From: Conidiobolus incongruus B7586
Lineage: Eukaryota > Entomophthoromycota > Entomophthoromycetes > Entomophthorales > Conidiobolaceae
Assembly: GCA_000697335.1 (NCBI GenBank)
Contig: JNEM01010327.1
Location: 1-58,110, forward strand
DNA: 58,110 nucleotides
Direction: 5' to 3'
The position numbers and the translations under genes were made by a program. Shown piece by piece: positions 11,984 through 24,951 of this stretch. The notes beneath the pieces are model-generated. The model was not told the origin of the DNA and searched no databases. It was given only the letters and a program-made list of their open reading frames with translations. How positions within the stretch are numbered: the first letter of the stretch is position 1; the number at the start of each line of letters is the position of its first letter.

Positions 11984-14900
11984 ATGACAGATAATTCAGA
12001 TATAGCAGTTGGAACTAATTTACCAGACCCCGCCCAGTCACCAAAAACACCAACAGACCCATTTAACCTCACTCTTAATCCACTAGACAACAACAATACT
12101 AATCTAAAGGATATTACACATGAGCACAAGCTTCCTGATACTTTTGTTAATCAAAGAAAATTAAATCAGTCTATTACCGGTGTGTACTCTTATCCAGAGC
12201 CTCTTCAAGAAATCCAGTTAATTCTACGTAAAATATCTGAAATATCAGAAACTATTTCCATGGAGAATGTGTTCTCTGGAAATCTTTTTCGACTTATTTT
12301 AAACAGGTAAAACAGGCTATTTTATTAATTTTTAAACCCGGTATAAACATTCTACAAAATTAGAGAAGAAGAAGATATTATCATTCGAACTATACATAAA
12401 TATGGCTCAGAATTATGTAATTACATTTTTCCGTATCATATCAATGAAATATTCATTTTCTATTTTTTAGTATTACCAGAAAAGAGTCTTAATTTCAACA
12501 GAATAATCAAATTTATTATATCATCCTGTCCAATCCGAGGTGGTTCTAAATTTCAACCGTAATACATATAATTATTGATAATATTATTTATTTAATATCT
12601 ATTACTGATATTAGGCAGATAACAAATAGTGTATTTAATTCACTATTTTTTACCCAAAAATTGATTAAGCTACTCCTAAATTCTTTATACTTCGATCAAA
12701 TTATTAATCATTTCGAAGGTAATCAAATAGTAATATTATGATATGCATTTAAGGGATCTAAATATTTAAGCTTAATAGGCGTATCTAATGAAAGTAACTT
12801 TGCTGATCAAATAAACTATATCAACAGTACTAAAATTAATGATCTTTCATCTAATTTAAGTCCTAAATTAGAGCAAATTAAATTATCAGGTATTTTCGTT
12901 AAATCACTTGATATAAAAGTATACATTAAATTATATCTTTCCAATTCCACTAGATCATATAAGTGACAAACCACAATACTTCGTATTTATTGACTGGCTT
13001 ATTGAAGTGATTGTATATTTGGAACTTGGGTATTTTAGTTATTTTTTGTAACTAATCAAGAAATTTATCAACTGTTTTAGATCTTTAGAATCCATTAATT
13101 TTTATTATCAAGCTATAATAACGTTATTGACTTTAATTTCCCACGATTCTTATTCTCCAGATGAGCCTCGTATACTCAATTATATAATTAAAAATCATGG
13201 TCATAATGCTCAGAACATAGTCAATAGATGTTTACTGCTTTATTTTTTACCCAAATCACCGGACAGCTATAGCTTAACTGGTATATTTAGCTATGCATAT
13301 GAATATATATTTACAGGGTCATCCACAAAATCATCCAACAAAGATCACGAACGTCATATTGATATTAATTTGAATACATTACATTGTCCCAACACGCTCT
13401 CTTTTCTAGCTGTTCATTTAATTTCTCTATTGTGTTTTGCTAATTCATTTGATAAACCTAATCCATTTAGTCAAGTTTTTGAAAATTATTTTGGTAAGAA
13501 AGTTTATACAATAATATTCATTTATGTTAACTACAACTAGAATCAGTCAAGAATGAAGATATCAAAAATGACTTTGGCTTTACACAATTGAGTGTTAGTC
13601 AGGTTTATTACATTCTTGTTCCGTAATTATTCATACATTTTATTCATTGTTATATTCTAATACTAATTTAGTAACCTTCATATCGAAGAAACTTCCATTC
13701 TATTTTACATATTTTCAATTAAAAACTCTGAATTTGTGAATTTTTGTTGTTCAGTAACTGAGCCTGATAAATTGGTAAAAAACATGTTACAATTCAAGCA
13801 AAACCTCTAACTGTATTTATTTAGATAATCCCAATAATCAAAATGATATACGACGCAGTCACAAATAACCATAAACTAGCACATGTTCATATATTATTTC
13901 CACCTCTGCTAGCCTTTTGTAATGATTCCTTGTTTATTGAAACTTTGCAAAAAACAGTATGTATATTCATCATTATGATTTATCTCATACTCAAATTGAA
14001 ATCACTAGATTATACCTAAGCAGGCTTGGTTTCAGGAACGATTATTCCGATCAATACCTTTAAGCGAGTTAATCATGTTTGTTTTGATCAAAGTATTCAA
14101 TATCAATTTGATTGAAATTAAGGTAATCTCAGTATATTTTATATTTATCAAACTTATATTTACCAATTATTCTAGAACCAGTTTATTCATACACTCTGTT
14201 TATCATGTATTGCAAGTTTAGGAAAGCATTTACAAAACATTCAACCTATACTTGTACAGAAGCTTTTGGGGTAATTTTAATCTTAATTGCAAAACCTAGT
14301 AATATATATTTATTATAAAATAGTTTGGTAGATACAGGATGTAAAAACTTAGTCAAATATGGCCAATCAAACAGAGATCGAGATGACAAAGTAATTATAT
14401 AATTCCAAATTATATTATATCTAATTCAATTCAATTAGTTGGAAGGAATCAAAATCTTTGAAGAAATTATTTATATTCTACTGATCACAGTGAACTCAAT
14501 CATAATACGAGATTTACCGAATAGCTCACAATTGGTATACGGACTCCTTCAGCAAAATGACCGCCTTCTTCAGCTTCAATCACATCCATCCATTTCTCCA
14601 ATTGTTGAAAATTTGATTACAGTAATTAATCCAATATTATAGACTTGACTTCCACTAAACTCCATATTATAGATTGTTTCTTACTATCAATCCAAGTTAT
14701 CTGAAATTGATTCTCATTTAATGACTGCTGATGAATTAATGGAGCAGGTCCAACAAATTTCTAAAACATGTAAACCCAATAAACTGAAAGTAATTTATTT
14801 TCAATCACCATAGAATGATACTAAATATTGTTTAGAACTTACCGGTATTGCTGATCGAATATGATGAATCCGAACAATCTTATGGATTTTGGAAGATGTA

Positions 14901-14985
14901 TATATGGATTTTGATAGAGCTAAGAGTTCCATTATTAACAACTGACCAATTAATTAAAACAGATATTCAATCATGGTGGAGTTAA
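11984..14985 (+). CDS. DYM: Dymeclin family protein (Golgi organisation)
   Basis: Dymeclin is a peripheral Golgi-associated protein needed for normal Golgi structure and trafficking in animals. Here 16 exons with consistent phases give about 731 residues (human protein 669). Exon 1 is 11984-12306; the last is 14836-14985. The match to the family runs end to end. Examples are DTFVNQ with SGNLFRLIL near the N-terminus, LHCPNTLSFLAVHLISLLCFANSFDKPNPF, then NNHKLAHVHILFPPLLAFCNDSLF, AWFQERLFRSIPLSELIMFVLIKVF and IHTLCLSCIASLGKHLQNIQP. The C-terminus has EIIYILLITVNS with LVYGLLQQNDRLLQLQSHPS, and FWKMYIWILIELRVP. ATG 11984 is the first in-frame ATG. Upstream of it only non-AUG codons keep the frame open. 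The N-terminal glycine used for myristoylation in animal dymeclin is absent. Confidence 0.9.
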
Positions 14986-17411
14986 TTCAAAATTTATCAA
15001 ATTATAATATAAATATATCTTACAAATCAAAACTAATATACACCTCACTTTGAAAATTTAATTTAATCACAAATAATATAATAATAGTTCATTAAATATA
15101 ATTCAAATATAGTAAAATTTGATTTCTTAAAATTATATAGTTATTAGACCATTCTATTATCGTCTATAGATGACGACTCTATACTTTTAATTTAAAAGTA
15201 ACAATAGGAGTTTATTACTTTATTAACGCTAATTTTGTTCAGACAATACAAGTGGAATACTTCCAATGTTAATATATGTAGAATTTGTGTTAATAAAACA
15301 TTAATCTTCATATAGGTTCTTTATCGATAGTTAATTTGATATTCTTATATCATCTTTACAAAGGTATTTTAACAGATTATATACCAATATTTACAAATAT
15401 TATTATACCAAGGATATTAAAAATATTTTTTTGGATTTATTAAAAATTTATATCTAGTCAATATTAATATATTCCAAAAATTTCATTTCTCTTGTCATTT
15501 GATATAATATCAATAGCCTTAACTTATAATTTATATAACATAAAAATTTATTATTTTTAATAAAGACCAATTATTAGAATTTTCTAAAAGATTTGAATTT
15601 CAAAAATCAATATTTAGTTTTGTAGTATTTTTAATACAAATTTTGCTCATCAAAATTAAGGTCAGTAAAGTCAAAAAGAAAAATAAAATGTTTATATAAT
15701 TTTATCAACTCAATCCTTATTGAATAAAGAATACAATGAAATGAGCATCATTATATTATATTAAAAATTCTAAAATATCAATTTGAAAGAATTGTGGAGA
15801 TGTTTAATTGAATTTATATTATTTTAAACTTGACTGTTTTCATTGCATGAAACTTACATAATTAGAATTCATTAAAATAATCCTAAAGTTTCCAATTCAA
15901 AATTTGAATAGGGCATATAATATTTATTTATATTTTAACTATTTAAATATAATAACAATATAATTATCCAATTTGATTTAAACAGTAGTAATTATTAAAT
16001 CATTTTTATTTTTAAGCTGACAAACATTATCAAAATAATTATCCAAGGATCAATAAAATTTGCAGATAGATAATGATATTATAATATAACCAGAAATTAT
16101 CAATTTATCCAATAATCATTATAATTATCAATATCAATATCTGAAGTTTGTAAATGGAAAAATATTTCAAAAATACTACAAAATGGAATTAAAATATAAA
16201 ATCGATATTTCATTTGATATCATATACAATATCTTTATTTAATTTTCATTCAGTTATATAAATCTCATTAAATTATTATTTTTTTACATTAAACATATCC
16301 TCCAATTACATCTTTTGCTCAATGCATGCTTATATAATAATTGATTTGTAACTCAAGGCATTTATAATAATTAATCTTTATCAATTACTAAAAGCATTAG
16401 CCATATTACGCAATAACATCTTTTCAGATACTTATTTTTTGTTAACTCTGGCTTATAGCATAATTGTCTATATATTACACCTTTTCATTCCCAATTAAAC
16501 TTTATTTCATTGAGATACCATGACAATAAGAATTGTGAAATGTTGATATGTAATTCCATGTATCATTTGAATATAGAAATATTTTCCAAGTATCATCTAA
16601 AATCATATTAACACGAGCAAATAATTCAAGCATTGATGATATTGAAATGAAATTTATACAATATGCATTATGTTAAATTAGCCTTAATTGATTTGAAAAA
16701 CAATGATGATACATTAAAATATTCGTTGTTACTTTGATAATTCCTGTTTAATCAATTCTATTTAAATTTAATGGAACTTGTTAATTATATATTTGCATAC
16801 ACAAAATCAAACTAGATTAAAATTTAATTTGATTAACAAGGTAATTTCACTATACAAATCACACATATATTAGAAATTTGAATAGAATCATTTCATATCT
16901 TTCAAAGAAATATATTTTAATTTTTGAACTATGTTGAATTGATTATAGCTAAATTTATATCATTGATCATATTTTTGTCATGATTTATATTATATACAGA
17001 CAATGAAAAAATTAACATATTTATATAACTTTATTGGAGTTCCACTTTGATCAATATTGAAATATTAACAGAATTTATAAAATATTTAAAAAGTAATATA
17101 TTTAAATATACTTGATATAGGTGATTTTAGGTGTACAGACATTTACCAGTCATTCGTAATAAAAATATTTTGATATTAATTACTAAGACCCATAACTTGA
17201 TCATTGGGTAAAACTATGACAAATTGATTTCTTGGAATAGGTTTCCTTTTAGAGATGCACAATATCTTTAACAATCTGACATTGTCCATCTTACTTATGA
17301 TCTCAATCTTTCATTTTAATATTTAGCAATTGGATTTGAATTTTCTGGGATTTTTCACATTAACCCACTTGTTAAACCAAACAACACCTAATTATAACCC
17401 TCATTCAATCT
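14986..17411. other. Intergenic, AT-rich, no gene seen
   Basis: About 2.4 kb of very AT-rich DNA with stops in all frames. A slightly less AT-rich patch around 16300-16520 shows no open frame or motif I can name. Confidence 0.5.
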
Positions 17412-17663
17412 GATTGGTGTTTCATTTCAAAATCCATTTGTTAGCTCAAAAATGACGTAGCCAATATCTTGATAAGATATTCATAAATTATTCCAATTTG
17501 GCCAATCAGAATTAGGCAGGACTAATCCAAATTTCCAATTTTATCCAAATCCAAAAAGCAATATAATTGGAGAAATTTGACTAAGGGAGCACTATGATTG
17601 GATGGAGTTTCGATGAAAACTCGAATAATTTTGTCATTTTGCAATTCTAGCATTTTTGATTGG
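17412..17663. promoter_or_regulatory. Dense CCAAT-box cluster upstream of the zinc-ribbon gene
   Basis: Eight CCAAT pentamers fall within about 250 bp: 17413, 17461, 17493, 17502, 17535, 17576, 17597 and 17659 (approximate first bases; the first and the last three are on the minus strand as ATTGG). A CRE-like TGACGTA lies at 17453-17459 and a GATAAG at 17471-17476. The cluster ends about 110 bp before the ATG at 17774. CCAAT is the HAP/NF-Y site and is rare by chance in DNA this AT-rich. The regulatory role is inferred. Confidence 0.55.
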
Positions 17664-17773
17664 ACAGTTGGTGAGGAGGACATTTTATTTTGCTTAAAAA
17701 GGGGGAGGGGATTTCAAAAGATCAGATTTAACTTTTTGTTCGTTGACAAAAGTTAATTTTTTTAACTACATTT

Positions 17774-18636
17774 ATGACCATGGAGAACGATAGTAAGGCG
17801 CCCAAATGTCCTCACTGTCAGTCCAGCATCCTCCCCCAAATCATAGACGAGTATGACAGCACCTTCATCATGTGTATCAACTCTGAGGTACTTAATCAAT
17901 CTATTTATTAAGTATCATTTAAAACTTTGCTACTTTATCAAAATATTGTTGACCTTTATTAACCTTTGTGGTTATTGTTTAGTGCTTGTACCCTTTTAAT
18001 GAACCCGATATCTCCTTGTATTATATTTCAAAGCGTCCTCTTCATTTAAAAAAGAAGTCGCGCTCCACTCCTTATGTCAAAAAACGACCCTCTGTTGGAC
18101 TCAGGTCAAAAACACTTCCATACTTATCTCCTTCGGCTCCCTCTTCTGATGAGTCACGCACTCCCTCTTCGGTCATCAGTACCGATCCATTTGATTCTTT
18201 TGTACCTGACCTTCCCTCTCGTTCGGACACTAAGGTTCAATCCCCTGCTCCTTCATCTAATTCCGACCCCTTACTTGACCTTCAGTTACCTGATCTCTAT
18301 AAGCCTAGCTCATCTGTAACTGATCCACTCCTTTCATCTCAGACTTCCTTACTTGATTTACCAGCTCTCTCCTTTGACTCTTTATTTTCTAATCTTCCTT
18401 CTGAAGATCTGTTCAACCTCTCTTCTACTGAGCCATCTACATCAGTAGCATCTCCTGCTACTCCTGATAACTTGTCATCACAAAATCCACCTTTTACCTC
18501 TTTGGATGATATTATGGCTCAATTCCAATTTAATGTTCCTGAACTTTCCTCCACTTCCTGTGGTTCTGCAAATATGCTGCCCCAATTATCTTTGCAAGAA
18601 ATGGAAGAGATTTTATCGACCTCCAATGCCATTTAG
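17774..18636 (+). CDS. Small zinc-ribbon protein with disordered Ser/Pro/Asp-rich tail
   Basis: Two exons, 17774-17887 and 17983-18636, give 255 residues. The N-terminus holds a four-cysteine site, Cys12-x2-Cys15 and Cys34-x4-Cys39, in the context CPHC...MCINSECLYPF. This resembles the short N-terminal zinc motif of the SUMO protease USPL1, but no protease domain follows. The intron falls exactly before the last cysteine. Next come a basic stretch (HLKKKSRS and VKKRPS), which could be a nuclear signal, and about 180 residues rich in Ser, Pro, Asp and Leu. The tail includes DPF at about residues 106-108 and repeated LLDL/FDSLF-type acidic-hydrophobic motifs. Such motifs occur both in transcriptional activation regions and in clathrin/AP-2-binding proteins, so the role is open. 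The coding call is firm; the function is unknown. Confidence 0.75.
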
Positions 18637-19703
18637 AGGGGCACCATTATATTAATTATGTAATTTTTATATATTTCACCTTTGATGTATTATAGATGTT
18701 TTGTAGTTATTCAAAACTTTATGATTTACAATAGCAGTTTTTTCCTCACATAAAATTATTTCAATAAATTTTTCTGCTAATTTTTTCACCGCAATTTTTA
18801 CATTTTAATGTATTTATATATTATTTTCCAAATTAAGACACCTTAATTTATATCATTTTTTAAATATTATAGTGTTTGTATAATAATTTTAATATCAATC
18901 CAAAATTTGCTATTCATCCTTGTATCGCTAAAGTTATTTATTCTGCTTTTTATTATTATCAGATTAATTATGATTTTGGTATTGTATTAATATTAGATTT
19001 AGTATTAATTTCAATTTTAATTAATCCTTTATAAACATTCCTTTTAACATTTATGTACTTAATTAAACAATTAATAATTTGTTGAAATTTGAATTTAATA
19101 TAATAATTAAAATATTAATAATGTTGATATTGTGATTAATTATTAGATTTCATTTTTATTAATAACACTATTCATAATAACTTTTATTTTTGTACTTCAT
19201 CTTCGTCATTTTAATATTAAATTTATTTAAATTATACAATATTAGTTTGATAAAAGGATTATATTTAAAATCAGTTTATTAAAACAATTTACATTAATTG
19301 ATAATATGTAAGCCAAGTATATAGTAAGAATATTATTTTTATAGACAGCACTAGAATGTGTATATATTTTCATCCAAAAATAATTTGTTCAGAATAATTA
19401 ATATATATATACATGTCAAATAAATACAAAGTTTTTTAATCTTTTGAAAATTCCAATAAATATCAAATGTATGGGTTATGAAAAAAGATGATGAAAGAGT
19501 ATCCCATAAAATAAAAAAAAACAAATTGGTAATATTAGATCAAAAAACGGGGAATAGTGTTGTTGAAAGAAAAGTAATATTGAAATTAAATAAATATTTT
19601 TTATTTATTGTTATTTTTATATTTTAAATATTTTGATAGAATTCATTGCTGTAATTACACATATTTTATATTAACAAATCAAAATTAAAATTTAGTTATC
19701 AAA
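18637..19703. other. Intergenic, no gene seen
   Basis: This is the 3' region of the zinc-ribbon gene and the upstream region of PRP40. It is A/T-rich throughout. I saw no open frame of note and no clear core-promoter motif. Confidence 0.5.
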
Positions 19704-22388
19704 ATGAGTTGGATGCCTCCTGGTAACAATCCTAATCATCCTGGTGTGCCTCCTGCTGCCGTAATTTACATAATATCTAAATATAAAATATCACTTTATT
19801 AACATGGCTTCAAATAGGCTAATATTTATGCTGCTAACCAAACTTATTCTGTCCCTTATGACTATGGTTATCAAGCTTCAGGTTCTACTTGGCCTCCTCC
19901 AACAGCTTCTATTTCATCTACTGTTCAAAATGCTAATCCGGTAAGTTTAATTTACAAAATATTGACTTAGATTATATTTCTTACTCTTATCCCAATTTAG
20001 CCAGCTTCACAAATTTGGTCGGAATTTTCAACACCTGACGGAAGGAAATATTATTATAATAATCAAACCAAGCAATCAGTTTGGGAGAAGCCAGCTGACT
20101 TTGTAACACAGTCTGAGGTATACTATCAAGCATTAAATTAAATAATTATTAGCATTAACTTACTTTTTCAGCAACCTAAATCTGCTTCAAATCCATGGAA
20201 AGAATATTCTACCCAAGATGGTCGAAAGTATTACCATAATACAATTACAAATGTGACTACTTGGGATAAACCGCCAGAATTTCAAGGTATATTTTGTTAC
20301 AAATAATTATTATGACATATTTATTAACTATATTTCTATACTTTTTATAGGATCAAGGTATACTAGTTTTGAATTTATTATTTCTTAACATAGATTCATT
20401 AATCACATATTTTTAATATCAAAAGTAGCAATGTTGAATCAACTACTTCATCCACTCAAGAACCCACTACCTCCACACCTAATTCCACGACAGCAAAACC
20501 CATTACAACTTATACACCTCAAACTCATCTATATTCAATGAATCCAGTAATTGAATTTAAAGATAAAGAAGAGGCAGAAAAGGCTTTCATAGGACTACTA
20601 GCTAAAACAGTAAATAATTATATTTTAATTTTCTTCACTTTTATTAATATTGTTAATTACAGAAAGTTGATTCAACATGGACTTGGGAGCAGACCATGAG
20701 AGCCATTATTAACAATCCACTTTATCGTGCTTTGAAAACTTTACCTGAAAGAAAAGCGGTTTTTGAAATGTACATCGAAGACAGAAAAAGAATAGAAAAA
20801 GTACTATTAAAATCATTGAATTTAATATTTTTCTATTACTTACTTATTATTTAGCAAGAGCATGATGAGCTAATTAACAAACAACGAAGTGCTTTTGAAG
20901 GGATGCTAAACAAATATCCTCAAATCCATAAAATGTCCTGGAGGTAACTGTGTCAAAGATTATATCATATTCTTATATTTTAATAATATTGTTTAGAAAA
21001 GCGCAGCAAATGCTTAAAAATGAGCCTGCTTTCAAATCGATTGATTCTGATAAGATCAAATACGAATTATTCAAATCATATGTTGATAATATAGAAAACA
21101 TTGAAAGAGTATTATTAATTATTTTGAATTCACTTTCAGTTTTACTAATGGTCCTTAGGAACGAATTGGTAATCAAAGGAAAGCAGATAAAGATCTTCTC
21201 TTGAAGCTATTACAAAAAGATACTTCAATCACTGCCACTTCTCTATGGAAAGATGTACTTCCAAAGATTCATAGCTATCGAGAGCTATGGAACCAGAACC
21301 AACAATGTCGACTTGAAGATCCTTTTATTTTTGATGTTTTTGAAAATCATATGAAATCATTAGAAGAAAAATATGAGCAAGAACGCAGTGCCAAGCACCA
21401 GCAGAGATATAGGCAAGATCGAATTAATAGGGATAAGTTTAGAGTAGCTATTTATTATTTTATTATATATATATGCCATTTATTAACCAAATTTAAATAG
21501 CAATTACTCAAAGATCTCAAGCAAAAAGAAGAACTTTGGGTCAGGAGCAAATGGAAGCAATTTTACTCTTTATTCGCTCAATATGATTTTTATTATGAAC
21601 TATTGGGACAACCTGGCTCCACCCCAATCGAAATGTTTTGGGATTTAATTGAGGAAACCCATGCTAATTTATACTCTAAACGAAAATATGTTGAACCAAT
21701 TTTGAAGGTAGTGTATAAATTATAATTTGATATAATAGTACTCATAAATTTTTTAGAGTGAAGGAATAGTAATCGATAAAAATACCGAATTTTCATTTTT
21801 CAAGCAATTTTTGAAAGACCATAATCTTTTTCCTGAGTTGAACAATAAAGATATCAAACACATCATGGAGCAGGTAAATCAACTAGGATAAATCAAGTAG
21901 GATCACCTTAGTTGACTATTAACCAATATAGTTGCAAGCCAAAACTTCAATTCGTCAGAAGGATGAGAAAAGATATCAAGAGAGTAAATTACGTAAAAAG
22001 ATTAGCGAGCTACGCCATGCTATGAAACGTCTTGATCCACCAATTCAAATTGATTCTAAATGGGAAGAGGTATATTTCGAAGATTAATCACTTTTAATTG
22101 TTGTTAAATTCAATTTATCTAGGTTCAACCATTGATCTGTAATTTTCCTGAGTATTTGGCTTTATCTAGTGATGAAGAACGAATTCAAGCATTTCACAAG
22201 TATATTAAGCGTTTGAAGGTACTATATTATATCTTATTCCTACAACATTAACTAAATATTATTGATACTAGGAGAAAGATCAGACAGCAGAATTAGAAGC
22301 TAGTCACGACAATAATCAAGAATCAAAACATCCAATTCCAGAAGACTTTGAGGAATCTGATTCAAAGAAAATGAAATACCACAGTTAG
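19704..22388 (+). CDS. PRP40: Prp40-type U1 snRNP splicing factor (WW-FF protein)
   Basis: Prp40 is a U1 snRNP protein that helps define introns by bridging the 5' splice site to branch-point proteins. The first exon, 19704-19760, starts MSWMPPGN. The protein then shows two WW domains, [19 protein letters not shown]...VWEKP and [19 protein letters not shown]...TWDKP, and a Ser/Thr/Pro linker. A row of FF domains follows. FF1 includes [23 protein letters not shown]2 [11 protein letters not shown], and FF3 [19 protein letters not shown]. Further FF-like units lie around [19 protein letters not shown] and [15 protein letters not shown]. The gene has many short introns. Between the second WW domain and the linker the frame works only if a 7-nt exon, 20351-20357, is included. 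The last codons are MKYHS and TAG. It is convergent with the Erj5 gene, with about 210 bp between the stops. Confidence 0.93.
20351..20357 (+). other. 7-nt micro-exon in PRP40
   Basis: GATCAAG is flanked by an acceptor (TTTTATAG) and a donor (GTATAC). The upstream exon ends in phase 1 at 20286 and the downstream exon starts at 20426 after AAAAG. Joining those two directly puts the WW-FF linker out of frame. Adding these seven bases restores the frame and inserts Gly-Ser-Ser. Confidence 0.7.
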
Positions 22389-22599
22389 AATATATGAATA
22401 GCACCGATTATTGTCAATGTAATATTGCAGGTGCTATATATTTATGACATATAATTTAATTTTAAAATAAAATTTTAGCTATTTAAACCATATTAAACAA
22501 GTCATTTGGGTGTTTTTATATAATTATATATTCCAATGTGTATATTTAGTTTATATACAAAATCTAAATTGATGATGTCAATAATAAATGACCTATTTT

Positions 22600-23390
22600 T
22601 TATTCATCTTTTTGATATTGGCTAGGTTGAGGTTGATTTTGTTTTTGATTAAATAGACTGAATAAAAATGAAGGGATTCTAAAAATGAGAAGATTGCTGA
22701 TGGTGGGCTTCTCTAACAATTCCCAATTTAATTCTGGGGGATTTTGGATTTCCTCGTCAGTTGGGACTGGATAGCCATTATCAGCATACTCTTTCTTGAT
22801 ACGCTTGATATTTTTGGGAGTCAATTCTCTCTGATGCTCTTCGAGGAAATATTGAAGTCTCTCCTTTTGACGATAATAGTTAACCCAGCTGATAACATAT
22901 TGAGTACCAGAAATAACCACTAATAAGAATATCACAACTGAAATTAAACCAGGACGATAGCGATTGTATAAATATCCAGTTCCTCTCCATTTGGGGAATC
23001 CATTCTTCAAATAGAAATCGTAACGAACTCTGCTCTCTTGCTCCTTTAAAATTTTACTAATAGAAGTCAATAAGGCATACTTTTTAATAGATTTTATATC
23101 AGAAGCATCGACTTTATCAGGGCTATAAAAATTTATGAATAAAATAACAGCATTAATATTGGTATAATTGAAACTTACTGAATAGCTAAAGAAAGCTTTC
23201 TATAAGCTTTAGTAATTTGTTTTTCTGTAGCTTGAGGCTTTAAATTTAAGACTGAGTAAAAGGTAGCATCAGGACTTTCCAATTCGATAAGCTGTTGTTG
23301 AATTTCAAAAATTTCGAAATCCAGCTTATCGAAACAAGCAAATAAATTAAATAGAGCAATTATTTGAAATAGGATTAGAGTAAGTTTCAT
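22600..23390 (-). CDS. ERJ5: Erj5-type ER membrane J-domain co-chaperone
   Basis: Erj5 is an ER J-protein that works with the luminal Hsp70 in protein folding. The two exons, 23390-23179 and 23122-22600, give about 244 residues. The first 20 residues form a signal peptide (MKLTLILFQIIALFNLFACF). A J domain follows, with FYSVLNLKPQATEKQITKAYRKLSLAI and HPDK; the intron splits the His codon of the essential HPD motif. After it comes the Erj5 family hallmark RYDFYLKNGFPKWRGTGYLY, then a membrane segment (GLISVVIFLLVVISGTQYVI), a charged helix (RLQYFLEEHQRELTPKNIKR) and a Gln-rich end. A second hydrophobic stretch, LLIFRIPSFLFSLF, sits near the C-terminus. The order of signal peptide, J domain and membrane anchor places the J domain in the ER lumen. 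Confidence 0.88.
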
Positions 23391-24951
23391 ATTATTATTG
23401 ATATGGTATTTATAGATATTACTATACTTTTATATTAATATGTTCAATAACCAAGTGTTATACTAGTTTTTATATCATTTAAAATGAAAATTGCTTCAAT
23501 TTAGAAATTATGGAATTTGAACCAATCAAAATGAAGAATGTGGAATTGTTCAAAATGTGTGATTCAATTTTGAATTTCAATTTAAAATTTTTTGTGTTTA
23601 TTTTTCAGGACCTTAATATTTCTATAGGCTAGTATAATAAATAGTAAGTAATATAATAATAAATTTACACTAGTTGCTTTTGTTCAATCATTTTTTAAAT
23701 ATAGTATATTATAACAAAACTCACATTTATCGCATTCGAAAATTATTTTAAATTAATATCCAATCAAACTTAAGAATAAAAATTTGAAAAGTAATTTGAC
23801 TTTGATGAGAATATGTGTAATCTTAGAGTAAATGAATGAGTTATGAATGAATACAATAATCAAATATTCTTTCCCTCTATTCAATTGCCAATATAATACA
23901 AAATATTTCATACTGTTAATTTGTTTGTTTATTGATTAGATTTAATATTAAAACTTCTAAATTAATCTTATAAGTTGCTTAGTACAAAACATTAATACAT
24001 TTGAATAAAAACTTGTATAAAATTAGCAATAGATATTGTATATTTTTGAGATATAATAAATTATAATGTCCTGTTTGACTAATCTAATCTATATTGAATT
24101 CATTTTATAAAAATCAATCTATATCTGCTTTATAATAAATAACTTTATTTGATATTGTTATTTTTGGGATTGTAAAAGGATTTTTGATGAATTATCATAT
24201 TTTTTAAATCATTATATTCAAAATATCATAGATTTAACATATTACTAGATTCTATAACTGAATATCAAATGCTACACTTAAGTTTCAGGGTTTATTATAT
24301 TATTTTAAATTGCTATCATTGTTACACGTAATCAAATTAAAAATCGTTTATAAAGATATATTGTTCAAATTTAACGATAAAATTTATTAAATACTAGTCA
24401 ATTCAACTATATAATTCATGAAATATGTTGTAAAATAGGTATCGAGACTCAAACAAATGATATATTTTTATCATCAATCTTGAGAATATTAGTAATGAGT
24501 AAATTTTAAATTAATCGTTAAAAATCAAAGACACGCTTTACTTATAATTATGTTATTTTCATTTTTATAATTATCCATTTAATTATTTAAATTAATAATT
24601 TAATCATCAACGTATTTGACTATGATTATAAATATATAAGGTTATTTGGTTGGAAATGCTAATCAATAGTATATTTGATGTTTTAATTAAATACTCAAAA
24701 TATATTGGTTAATGTGATATCTGATATTATATTTATTATATGTACTTTTATTATTATGAAGTATAAATTTGATTAAATTTTGAAGTTGATATTTAATCTA
24801 AATTATATTAATTTCATCATAATAATTGAAAATAAATTAAAGATCCATCAAATTTAAGAATTAGTGTTAACAATATAATCCCACAATTCATAGGATCATA
24901 ATTGAATCCCTATAACTCTAAAATCGGTTGAATTTTATGAAAATCTTATAA
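23391..24951. other. Intergenic between divergent ERJ5 and TRM1, no gene seen
   Basis: The two genes are transcribed away from each other, so this about 1.6-kb AT-rich stretch carries both upstream regions. I see no TATA box I would defend, no CCAAT cluster of the kind seen before SET2, and no coding frame. Confidence 0.5.
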
